A DNA stretch of 64,000 nucleotides, from positions 22,039,353-22,103,352 of the forward strand of contig OY811971.1 of NCBI GenBank assembly GCA_963681505.1, given 5' to 3'. The notes below the pieces were generated by a model that did no database searches, was not told the DNA's origin, and saw only the letters and a list, made by a program, of their open reading frames with translations. A program made the translations under genes and the position numbers. How positions within the stretch are numbered: position 1 is the first letter of the stretch; the number at the start of each line of letters is the position of its first letter. The DNA is from Eunapius fragilis. Its lineage: Eukaryota; Porifera; Demospongiae; Spongillida; Spongillidae. Positions 11,890 through 23,700 of the stretch are shown here, in pieces.

Positions 11890-12673
11890 ACCTTCCCCGT
11901 CCATGCTTCTCCAAGCGATACTTGTCGTCTTTTCATTCTCACAACACCAAAATTAATAATTGCGGTTATGAACAATATATGAATAAATTCTTGTAAATGT
12001 AATTGGACACGTACGTAGCGAGACACGGCTGTTTGCGGCCCATTCAATGTTGGACAATAAGACCTACGCCCCGAAATATTGAAATGATGACATCACGCAT
12101 CATGACCTAACCGCTATATAAGGACTGTACTTGTTGCACCGACTTGTAACAGCCATTTTTGTATAGACATACCATTTATGTAAGCATCATATAAATTTTG
12201 TGCCTCAACTCTGTATACGTAGCGCCCGCTAGCTATAGCGCTCGCAAGCCGAGTACCTCATTTGGATATCCTCCACAACGAACTGAACAATGGACCACTG
12301 CCAATTTTCCTAGGAAAAAGTTAAGCGTGATAAGTTAGCGGAAGGTTAAGACTACCTTGATAGCGTATAGACTAAGTGCGGCCGGCTGAAATGATGGCGC
12401 TACACATCGTCGACCAAATATCCCTGATTTTATGAGAGTTTTTAATGCCGTGTCGAGCATAACGATAGGTATACATGTAGTCCTGAAAGTTCAATCTTAG
12501 TTGATTGTGGTGGTATTGCTGCCACATCTTGTGACACGATGTTAATAAGGCGCTCCATCACACACTGCATTGTAGTTCTGCAACTGCATCTCTTATACGT
12601 AGGCATATGATTTTCTGTGCAATGATGTATGGTACGCATATGTAGTGTGTTTGTGTGCGCATGCGTAGTTCCT
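11823..12673. other. non-coding stretch upstream of gypsy fragment, with TATA-like box
   Basis: Contains CTATATAAGG near 12115 and could include part of a retrotransposon 5' regulatory region, but I could not define LTR ends. No gene was seen. Confidence 0.4.
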
Positions 12674-13030
12674 TATCTTTAGGTATCGGAAGTCTCGCTA
12701 GAGACTTCCATATGGGTTTTGACCCAACTATGAATTTAATTAAAATCCCGCGACCCTACCGTAGCATCGCTCCCGACGATCGGATCGTCTAACTTTTGCG
12801 GTAATCGATCTAGAAGTCAAAACTGAGTAGTTTCGTTTTTGTTTCACGTCGTAGAACCGCGTGGTTGTCGAGAACGAAAAATACTGCTGTCCTCGTTCCC
12901 CTTCCAAAAATAATGGGCGGGTCGTCTGCTTCTTCTTCTTCTTGGGAACTCATAACTCGGGACAGGAACACTTTTAAGCAATGAAAATTGCACCAATAGC
13001 TTTAGAATTTGCTGGAGGACTCGCTTTTAG
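12674..13030 (-). mobile_element. hairpin-ended repeat family, copy A
   Basis: The stretch begins at a terminal hairpin GGAAGTCTC-GCTA-GAGACTTCC. It then runs as the reverse complement of the copies at 34.8, 39.6, 45.4, 46.1 and 47.1 kb, ending near GGAGGACTCGC. It is very similar to copy C (35477-35832), which lies in the same orientation. No transposase. It abuts the gypsy gag reading frame at 13034, so it may have removed the gag start. Confidence 0.75.
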
Positions 13031-13033
13031 GCT

Positions 13034-14760
13034 TTGATACACATGCGGGAGGCAGGAATTTCTGAAGGAAAGAAAGGTCAGGAGCTGGTCTCCCTGCTGG
13101 AAGACGAGCCGTTCCGAATGGTGAGTCAGCTGGGTCTTTTGGAAGACGGTACGGTGGACTACGACGCAGTCAAGACTTGCCTCTCGAAGCAATTTGCTCC
13201 GGCTGGGCTAGAGTTAGAGTGGCAGACGCAAATACATGGAGCTAGCCAGAGAGCCTCGGAGACTATATTGGAGTTTGCTGGCAGGCTGCGCTCACTGGAT
13301 GATAAAGCATATCCTTCCTGGACGGCAGAAAGGCGCTTAGAGGTTGCCCGCATGCGGGTTATTCAGGGTATTCTTTCTCATTCCATACAGTTGAAGCTGC
13401 TCACGGAAGAACCAGGTATCTTGGTGGAGGCCGTGACTCTTGCGTGTCGGCTTCAAGCGGTGGAAGAAGCTCAAAAGCAGTTTAAGACTGTCAAGAATAC
13501 CAGTGCTGCGCACGTACCCGACAGGGATAACTCGGAGGAACCAGGTAACTCGCGTGCAAGAGCCTCTTTTTCCTCGATAGAGAAACTGTCAACACAAGTG
13601 GAGCAGTTGACAAAGACAGTAGCTGAATTAACTGCGCGATCAAAGGAACATAGGAAGCCACCGCAAGGAAGGCAGAGAAAGTGTTGGAGCTGGTCACCTT
13701 CAACGCGACTGCCCACGGAGGAAGCCGGATGTTCAACAGAAGAAGAATGCAATGGGGTACACTTCAGCGGTTGCATGCACGCTTACAGTGAAAGGTTTTG
13801 TGGAGGGCCACCCAATTTCTATGTTGGTTCAGTGATACGGGGTCATCGGTCACTCTTTTACACAAAGAGGCTTGGGATAATGTGCTGGGCAGACAAAATG
13901 GACTTGTCCCTTCTACAGTACCTATTATGGCAGTGAATGGCGAGCATTTGGCAGTAAGTGGAGAGGTTGATGTGCTCTTACAGGGGGTCCACACCAGACG
14001 AAGCATAAGGTCATTGTGGTGGATGACATGTCACAGCAGTTCATATTGGGGACAGACTACCTGGAACAACAGCATTGTGTCATCAATCTCATCACTGGAA
14101 CATTAACAGTTGGTATGGATTCCATTGTGTTCCAATGTATTCCAGCAAGTAGCCATTTGTCTGCCATGTCATTGTGGGGGAGACAACAGTCATCCCAGGT
14201 AACCACCAGGTGAGGCTACCTGAAAAGCTGTCTCAACCTACAGCCATTCCTGTTGGAATATTTGAACCCAAACTTGATCTGACTGAGAGGCACGGTATAC
14301 TGCTAGCCTATTCAATATCTCCAGTACAGTCAGGTCAGATAGCAGTGGAGGTGCTAAACCCATCAGCTGCTCCAGTTACTCTGTACGGTAAGCAGCATGT
14401 TGGCAGCTTACATTGTGTAGCAGAGGTAGATGGTATAAGCACAGATACACAGTCAGGTGATGTTGTACATGCCCCAGTATCTCGTACTGAATTAAAAGCT
14501 GGTTTCAAGCACCATTAAGCTAATGGTTGATCAAATTACTGACATTGTTCCCTCTGACAGAAGGAAGTTGAAGGAACTGTTTCATCGTTTTTCCCAAGTG
14601 ATATCAGTTGGGGATGGGGACCTAGGACAGACAAAGCTACTCAAGCATGCAATTAAGACAGGGGATGCAAAACCTATTCATCAGCCAACTCGTCAACTAC
14701 CCTATCACCAGAGAGGTGTCGTTCAAAGGATGGTGAAAGACATGTTACAGCAGGGTACAA
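13034..14760 (+). pseudogene. Ty3/gypsy fragment: gag, protease and start of RT
   Basis: The gag-like frame at 13034-13780 (helical, RMRVIQG..., then a Q/E/K-rich region) is followed in another frame by an aspartic protease with FSDTGSSVTLLH near 13822. Further frames reach the RT entry (RQLPYHQRGVVQRMVKDMLQQG) near 14750. Frame changes at about 13780, 14110 and 14520 show decay. The frame stops resembling RT at about 14760, where a second gypsy element in the opposite orientation begins. The normal RT continuation, RNase H and integrase of this copy are absent. Confidence 0.8.
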
Positions 14761-17430
14761 TTGAGCACAGTCTCGTCCATTGCCACCACTTCAGACCACT
14801 TAGAATAGGCGTCCACCTCAATAAGGATACGTTTCCCCTGAAATGGTCCTCAAAATCCACGTGGATCCTCCTCCATGGACCCTTCAGGAAATTACTCACG
14901 GATGTAGAGGAGTTAGTTTGGGGTCTCCCTTCATCATGTAGCATCCTCCACAGCGTTGTGTGACACCCTCAATCGCTTTTTGTCTATGTGACGGATGCTA
15001 TCCTATCCTGTCTATACAGCCTATACGTCGAACGAGTAGTACTGCGCCGCAGAGCAACAATCAGCAATTCTCCTATACCGAAAGGAGCTCAATTTGCAAA
15101 ATGTACCCGCATTATATACTGACTCAAGAGAATGAACAAGGAACACAAAGCAACAATACACACTACAAAAGTCAGGACAGCGGCCCCGGCAATGTGGCGC
15201 AGCCCCGGCTCCCGCCAATAGTCCACAATAGAGCCAGTACGGACAAAAACGGGTACCCAGACCCTCACAGTCTATTGAGGCCACCACACATGCATGGAAC
15301 GGGCCAATGCCTTCATCTTAACCACACCCAAATGACCCCTATGAAGCTCCTCAAGCACCTTCTGTTGGTAAAACGTGTGGGATAATCACTCGAATTCCCC
15401 ACATCAGGCAACCTTGAGCTCTTGCCGTTTGTCAAAAAATATCTGCAGGCTGTCCTCTACAGTTTTGGGCCATCCTGCTTGAACATAAGTGAGCACTCTT
15501 GACAGTTGGGGATCTCTTCCCGTTTCTCTTTTTAAATGCATTGCTGTGATCGGGAGCAAGTCAATTTGCTGCAAGGCTACTTCCGTATTAACACCCGAAT
15601 CCTCATGTGGAACAGGTAGTCTAGACATTTGCATGTTGGGTTGTCCTACGGTACTTACTTAATAGTGTACGAGTATATCCTGAAAGGAACACTGCTTGTC
15701 GTTGCAACCTGGATGCAGCTGTAGTTGCAGAGATGATTCGTTCAGGACAGAACAGGGCAGTCAGTGGCTGTTGGTCAGTCACAAGCGTAAAATGAAGGCC
15801 ATACAGATATTGATGGAATCGTTTCACCCCCCATGCTACTGCCAACGCTTCTTGGTCTATTTGGGCATAGTTACGCTCGGCCGTTGTCAATGTTCGTGAA
15901 GCATATGCCACTGGCCTCTCCACTCCATTAGGCACAATGCGAGACAGAACTGCCCCAAACCCATATGGGCTTGCATCACATGATAAGGTAAGTGGAAGTT
16001 CTGGGTTGAAATGGACCAATGCTTCCTTCTGTAGGAGATGATGTAAGGGTTCCAGCCGTGTTGACAGATCGGGAAGAAACCTGCATGTGGTAGTAATTTA
16101 TCATTCCTAGAAAAGCACGCAGTTGTGAGAGATTGCCAGGAGATGTAGCGTCCACTACGGCCTGGATCTTTTGAGTTTTATGCAACCCTTCTCCATCTAC
16201 CCGACACCCACAATAGGTGATCTCCTTCGGCACACTTCTTATTCAGGGTTAAACTGTAGCTATCCATGCAGACGGCTGAGGACCATTTCCAGCTCCTTAT
16301 CATTGGCTCCAGCTACAATGCACGATGTCATCTATAAGACAAGCTGTTTTTGGAATTCCCTGTAACACTTGTTCTATTACTCTTTGCCAGATGGCTGGTG
16401 CTGAAGCTATTCCAAAGCTGGACGATTGAATCGGTAAAGTTCTGTGTGTTGATGGTAAGAAGTTCCTTAGACGTCTCATCCATCTCCATCTGCAAACAAG
16501 CCAGATGAAGATCTATCTTGCTAAAGATACTAGATGTCTTCAACTCGTGGGAGTGGATACTTGTCTACATTCAGGGCTGGGTTCAGCGTTACTTGAAGTC
16601 ACCACACAGTCGGACAGACCCGTCTGGTTTAGGTACCACAACGATGGGAGTTGCCCAGTTGCTCCATGCATGTCACTGGAGTAATGATTCCTTCTTTGTC
16701 CAAGTGTGTCAGTTCGTCTTCAACTTTTGTTCTTAAACTGTAGGGAACTGGCCGTGCCTTCAGAAATACTGGTTTTTCATCATTCTTGAGGGAAAGATGA
16801 CCGTTGATCCCCTTCATTACTCCAATGGAATCCTTTACCAGGTTGGGGTATTTGGACAGCAGCAGCTTCAATTTTCTCTCCCTCTCTACATCTTCTTTGT
16901 TTTCCACTGTTACTGCCTTAATGTAATCCCAGTTGACAGCGATTTCAGCTAGCCAATTCCTCCCCAGCAATGGTCCGTTCATAACTAGCAGTGGTTGTTT
17001 GCTGTGGCTCCCTCCCTTTTGCACATTCACCGTTATTTGTCCATGAGGGTACAATTTCTCACCCGTGTAAGTCTTGAGGCAGGCCTTGGATTTGTGGATA
17101 GGTACATGTAAGTGGGAAAACCGTTCGTGGTCTATTCGGTAAGGCAGTAGAGAGACTGCTGCTCCTGTATCGAGTTCCATTTTCAAACAGTGACCTTCAA
17201 TCGAAACCTCAACATACAAAGGTTTCCCTTCTTTCCATTGTTCGATTCCCAGTGCATGTACCTCGCCCCAGTTTACTGTCACTTCATCATCTGTATACTA
17301 TCTGGTCCTTCCCGTGTTTAAACAGCTCCTTGTGCTCTTCTGCTTGCACCAGCCTTAAGCTCTCTTTTCTTTGCTCTGCATGCCCTCTCAATGTGACCCC
17401 GCTTTATACAGTACTTACACTGTGTGTGTG
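14760..17430 (-). pseudogene. Ty3/gypsy fragment: zinc knuckle, protease, RT, RNase H, integrase (broken)
   Basis: Read on the minus strand, in order: a CCHC zinc knuckle C-x2-C-x4-H-x4-C (CKYCIKRGHIERAC, near 17400); protease with LDTGAAVSLLPY (about 17170); RT entry (EDELTHLDKEGIITPV); RT core with IDDIV (about 16310) and FSKIDLHLACLQ; RNase H with LSCDASPYGFGAVLS (about 15990); the HHCC zinc region (LHRGHLGVVKMKALA, about 15350); and integrase with PWRRIHVDF (about 14870). Several stops and shifts separate the parts, so it is inactive. No LTRs were found. Confidence 0.82.
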
Positions 17431-17490
17431 TGTGCATGTGTGTATGTGTGTGTATGTTTGTTTGTTTGTGTTTGTGTGTGTGTGTGTGCA
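17420..17490. repeat. (TG)n-rich microsatellite
   Basis: Imperfect TG/TTTG tract just upstream of the EMI-EGF gene, at the outer edge of the minus-strand gypsy fragment. Confidence 0.85.
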
Positions 17491-17728
17491 TTGAACACCT
17501 CTATTATATATTGATGATAAAAATGCCGGTCTGTAACGTAGTGACACTACACGATATAGTGGTGGGGACCAAAATGCTTTTACAAATTAAAATAACATCG
17601 AACAGTCGCAAGGCACACGTTAATCTGCTAAAACCATGGTAACCCAAGCTAATAATTTAATTGGCTGGTACATGTATATAAGCAATAATGTAATCCTGCA
17701 TGCTTAACTGCATTGTCCCAATAAGACC

Positions 17729-20700
17729 ATGTGGCCAAACGATCGCGAATCAGAAGCCCTGTTGCTGTCGGCGCTGTTTGCCATCGTCTTGCCTTTCTCA
17801 TTAGCGTAAGTGGGTAAGAAATGTGCTCGGTCATTTTACTGCTCCTATTCTCTCACGAATAACAGCAGCGGTGTCTGTACTGTAACAGCTTATGAACCTT
17901 ACACCACTACTGTAGATAGCGCATCTTTCAGAACAGTCGCCTATGAAGAACATCATACCGAATCTGAATGCTGCTGTTGGTTTTGTTCGTGTCATTGTGA
18001 TAGAGACGTAGCTACTACCAGATATAGGTGAGTGGTTTCCCCTGTTCTAGCCAGCTGATTTCTTATATGGCTCGGCTATATATTTTAACCAGCCCAGTAA
18101 CTAACCGTAATAGCCACTGTTGCATTCGTGCGCAACATTCAGTAAATTGATAATATAACATACAGCGCGTTGCAACTATCACGCCAATCGCCCATTTATC
18201 GCAATGATGTAATCTGAATGGAGTCACAAGATTTCTCACCAGGTGGTCACAAGTTCTAGTCAGCTTTACCAATGAATGCTACCACGAGACTACAAAGGCA
18301 GTGAACGCCTTTTTTTTTCTAGTCTTCAATATTTAGAATGATATAAAGAAAAACATTCGTCAATGAGAAAGTTGGTAGGATATAGCCTCCTTCCAGCATT
18401 ATCCATAAGTATTAACATTGGGCGGTCATTGCATAATAATCGTGCCTTTGCGTTGATTCAATCATGGTAAAATGCCTTGTTGCACGTACATCCGTGCTTG
18501 AGGAACACGTATTAATGTCATTGTGCCACTAAGGCAAAAATATAACTACTACCGCATCTAATAATAAAATTCAGCACATAACCACAGTTAAGTCATCGTT
18601 TTATTCAAGCGGTCTGCTGTTACTAAACTCTTTACATGATCATGCACGTGCCCAATTACGGATGCCAACGTGTAAAATACTATATCGTTTCGTGTTCCCG
18701 GCCCATCCTTGGATTTTGATCCACATTCGCAGCGTGGAATGACTTCTGTTAACATTGTACCTTAGATGTTGTTAGCAAAGAAAACTGCAAACCTGGGAAC
18801 ATGGATCAAAATCCAATTAATGTCTATTGTCCTGAGTGGCCACCCGGGGGTACAATTGGACACCCGGGTGGACAGCAAAAAAAGTTTTTGCCGTTCGGTC
18901 ATGGAAGGGACCTAGTGGCATTTAACGGTACCGGCTTATAGAACAAGTCTTTTTAGGATCGGGCCGAGAGAAGTAAGGCTTAAATCCTTTCGATACCCGT
19001 AAAACGAGCCGTGCTAGCGGACCTATCCATTACGGTCCGTGCGGTACGTACATATCGTATACGAGCTACGTAAGGTAAGTTTTTTTTGCCAACGTTCATA
19101 CAGATAGTAAAATAGCTGTTTCTCTGGACTACTGTTTGTCAACAAAAGGTGATAGAGAGCTTTCAGCTGTCTGTTTGCTGGTAGGCCTATGTTTAAAAGA
19201 ACATGTACGCGTATAGACTATACTCGTACATGACCTTTTAAACATAGGCCTAAACAGACAGCTGAAAGCTCTCTATCACCTTTTGCTGACAAACACTAGT
19301 CCAGAGAAACAGCTATTTTACTATCTGTATGAACGTTGGCAAAAAAAACTTACCTTACGTAGCTCGTATACGATATGTACGTACCGCACGGACCGTAATG
19401 GATAGGTCCGCTAGCACGGCTCGTTTTACGGGTATCGAAAGGATTTAAGCCTTACTTATCTCGGCCCGATCCTAGAAAGGCTTGTTCTATAAGCCGGTAC
19501 CGTTAAATGCCACTAGGTCCCTTCCACGACCGAACGGCAAAAACTTTTTTTGCTGTCCACCCGGGTGTCCAATTGTACCCCCGGGTGGCCACTCAGGACA
19601 ATAGACATTAAGGATGGAAACACGAAACGTTTTATACTATACCTGCCTGCCGGATACGCTTTTGCTCTTTGGTTCTATACTTGCCTGCCTGCCTGCCTGC
19701 CAAGGCAATTGTAATCCCTTTTCTCAAAGCTTATGGGGGCATTCCTGGAATTTGGTCCTCTTGATCTGCGGCGCCATGCATGCAAAAGCTGTCCGAGGAA
19801 TGTACATATAGGCAATTTTTTAGGCCTAGTTCGCGGTCCCTATACATAACTACGAAGGCTGAACCTAACTAGGCCCGGCCCCCAGCTTGAACCAAGCACT
19901 CAGCCTCGAACCAGGCGTACTAGTACTACAAAAGCACTGGTATGACTTGCTCGAGGCTGTATGCCTAGTTCGAGTTCGGCCTAGTTAGGCTCAGTGGTAG
20001 GGTCGCAGGTCATTTTACTATCACCTTGTTGACGGTCAGGCAGAGCTCCCTGTGAGACCACGTACCCAAATAGCTAGAGAAGCTAAGGGAGGCAAGAGCC
20101 AACCACAATACCCTAGGCTAGCAGATGTAGCCATCGTAAGGTGAATTGGGTGTCCAGGCTGTATGCATAGCCTTAGATAGGGCGCAGACCACAATGCCCT
20201 AGGTTGCCTGAACCGTTGTGGGGCGAATGGGGTACAGGCCATTGTACCCTAGAGGCCAGCTTTAGCTGTGCGGCCCCCCACCCAAGGGTGTTAGTCCCAG
20301 GGTTAGGGTAGCTTACAATGTACGTGTTGAGAAGTGGCCCCTCAGAGGACAGCCCAAATTTAACCCCCACCATAAAGGCGGCACTGCCAAGATTTTTTAT
20401 GGGGTATGGTCAAGGAAATGCATGTCAATACATGAGGCATCTGCTGCCATGGGCAATGCACATCCTGAGTGGATCTTATGTCTTGTTAGGGAGGGGAAAG
20501 TGGGTTTATTGCTAAAACCACACTCATAATTTTCCCTGTATTTAGACTACCTTAGGACTACTGGTTGTAGGTAGATGCATGTAAAAGAAGTGAATATGTT
20601 CTGTAGATACTGTGAACAGAAGCATCATTTGGTCATTGTGACTTAATGCTGGTATGATATAGCATGGCGAACAGCTACATGTATGGTTAGAGTTGTTCGA

Positions 20701-23700
20701 TGCTGGAGATAAAATGTCTTTGATATGAATGTGGTCATCTCCTTGTCCAGTGGGACAGGCAATAGAAAGGTATGGAATCTACTTCAAGCTGCTTGTGGTT
20801 GATGGGATAAATACATTGAACTGGTGGCACTGACAGCTAGCCTCCAGGCTCACCGCTGCCTTAGTTGATAAAGTTTTGTGAGTAGGATGTCCATTAATAA
20901 TGTCAGAGGGGTTAGCAGGCTTCATATGCCTTCATGTAGTTTGTGTATGAGTGTAACTAGCGAGCAGAGACAGGGACAACTATTACTTGCCACTTAAACT
21001 GCCAGGTATGTTTCCATATGGACTCACTTCAGCAGGCTAGGCCATAAGTTTTAAAACTGGCAAACATCCCAACTGTTACTCCATGTGTTTTACATATTGT
21101 TATCTCTTAACTTAAAACTATACTGACTATGATAGCTTGAGCACTTGTGGCTCATGACTGGTGATACAGTCAAAGTATTGTTTAGCCCCTGAATTGAGTC
21201 ATGGAAAGAGACCATTCACCAATAACATATTATGTGCGCAATATATCAAACTATAGTCTATACAGGCTTTTGGTGGTGCCACAAATCCCATTGGAAGCCA
21301 TGTTTGCACCATGTACTAGTACAGTGCAGTGGGATGTATTTTCGCCAACCCCATGAAATAATAATTGTGTAAGTACTGAGTCACATGCAGCTTCTCACAC
21401 ATGGCAACAATAAACTCTGATCTTGTGCAGCCAACTTGGTACAACTGTTTACCTTGCTGTCACATCTTGTCCATTCATGGTTGTAACATGTAGTTTTGCA
21501 TCGCACATGTGTATGAATGCCCTGTTAACAATGTAATATTCATTAGAGGGAGGGGGGGGGGGGGGGGTTATGGCAATAACACTATTAACAGTATTAAGTC
21601 ACATGTACACACGCCCAAACACACATGTATACGCACACGCACGAACACACAACAAATATACTGTTGGTAGCTTCGAGTCTTTACAGCTCCATAGTATGAA
21701 TACACTGAGGATGCAATTCTACCGCTATATAGAACATGCATACATACGCACATACATGCACGCCTACATGGTATACGCGTTCCGTGCGAGGGGTCGATTC
21801 CGGTGATTCGAGACAGGTTGCACTGCTTCGGGACCTGTTATTTATGTGCCCGGACCAATTTTGCCGACCAATAGTGGTCCGGCCGGACCGAAAATAACGC
21901 CAAGATTTGTACGGTTAATCCAAGATTGGTCCGGGCACATAAATAACCTGGAGATTAGTCTTATTCAATGTGAGAATTGATTATTCAAGTGAAGAGGGAG
22001 ATGCCAAAAATGGGAACCTAGTAGAAGAAGCATATGAGTACTTGGTAAGAAATGTGTACCCTGTGGGTGCAAGCGTTTGTAGTGTTGGTTGTCTTGAATA
22101 TACATCAAACAGGAGAGATAATTATACAAGCATACCTAATTCCAAGAGATCGCCAGCCCTCACCCTATACGAATACCACTTTGTTTATTCAAAAACGTGC
22201 TCCGTACGAGGGAAAACTACAGTTTTATCCAATTAAGCGGATTTCTGGTATAGTCGCCATGCAGTGCAGTTGGTCTTTCGCCACGTATGGTTGCAGTGTT
22301 CGCCACCCCCCTGCATTTCGTTGTTACGTAGCGTATGGTAGGTGGATTGTAACACAACATTGCTTAACCAAGTTAACCGTTTGAAAGGAAATGTAGCGAA
22401 CACTCCTCCCCCCTGGCGACTATACCTGACGCGACTATACCTGACGCTACCTTTATTACATGCATGTGTACGTGGCGCCTCGAAATAAACTTACAATTGT
22501 AACGTTGTAAGTAGCCAGCTGGAAAAAAAAAAGCTTGGACACACTTTGCATGTATTGTTACTCAGTGATCGAATAGCGGACCGTTTTGGCAAGGCAGGAC
22601 CACTTTTGGCGGACAAATATAGTCCGGCCGGACCACTTTTAGGTAGGACCACATTTGCCGTGACAGCAGGGTTGCCGAAAGTCAGGCCGGGGTCCGGCCT
22701 GTGACCGGCCTGCCAGGTCGGATAAATTCATGTTATTAAACAATTTATTAAAAATTCATGGTTAACCACAAAACATTATGATATTATTAAACAATTTATT
22801 AAAAATTCATAGGTAACCACAAACGTGATTACCTCGCCAGTCGGGGAGTATGATGCATGGCTGCTTATTCCTGAGGCCCGAGTCATATATGCAAATTCCC
22901 CTATTGACCCTCTAACGTGGTGGAAAACGGACGATGGGCAATTCACCACAATTGCAAAGCTTGCTAGAAAGTATCAGTTTAGCTATTCTTGCTTCTTCAG
23001 CTCCATCCGAGCGGGCGTTTTCGCGAGCTAAGCTGATTCAACAGCGCCAGAGATGGAACCTTCTCCCTCAACGTTTGGAGGCGTGTGTCATGCTGAAGCA
23101 CAATGCATGTTAATTACAAGTAATTAGATACCAAGCGCGCTGTTTGCATCACTGCATGTTATGTATCTCAGACTCAGTTTCTGTATCTGTAATTTGTAAA
23201 TTGTAAATTGTAATCATTACAAGTTGATTGTAATAACTTTATTATATAGTCCAGGGCCATCTCAGACACCGGCTACTGATAAATTATTTAGTCTAGGTGG
23301 TAGGTAATTAAACGTTATGTGCTTGTTTATCTGTATTGTACAAGTTGTTGTATATGTACAAAATATTATTTTTACGATAGACATCGCAAAATGAATTAAT
23401 AATTTATTATAAATGGGTGGATCCCGGCCTGCCGTCCTGTCAGGTCACAGTCCGGCCTGCCAGGCCAAGCTAAATGTCCGGCCTGGTAGGCCGACCTGGC
23501 AGGCCGGACTGGTCTTCGGCAACCCTGCGTGACAGACCATCATTCTGCTTCGGATTGAGCACCGTTCATTATCCTGACAGACAAAGATTTTTCATTTTTC
23601 AATATGTTGCGACGCGCTAGATTTAGCCACATTGTAGAATTCCATCACGTGAAACATTACCAATTGAGCCGAAATTGCCCTCCTTGTATAAATAGAAATA

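Noticed and set aside
11474..11914. 146- and 113-codon minus-strand frames
   Set aside because: They cross 200 Ns and a homopolymer C run.
12110..12130. TATATAA as promoter of the gypsy fragment
   Set aside because: No LTR boundary, primer-binding site or polypurine tract could be tied to it, so it is only noted as TATA-like.
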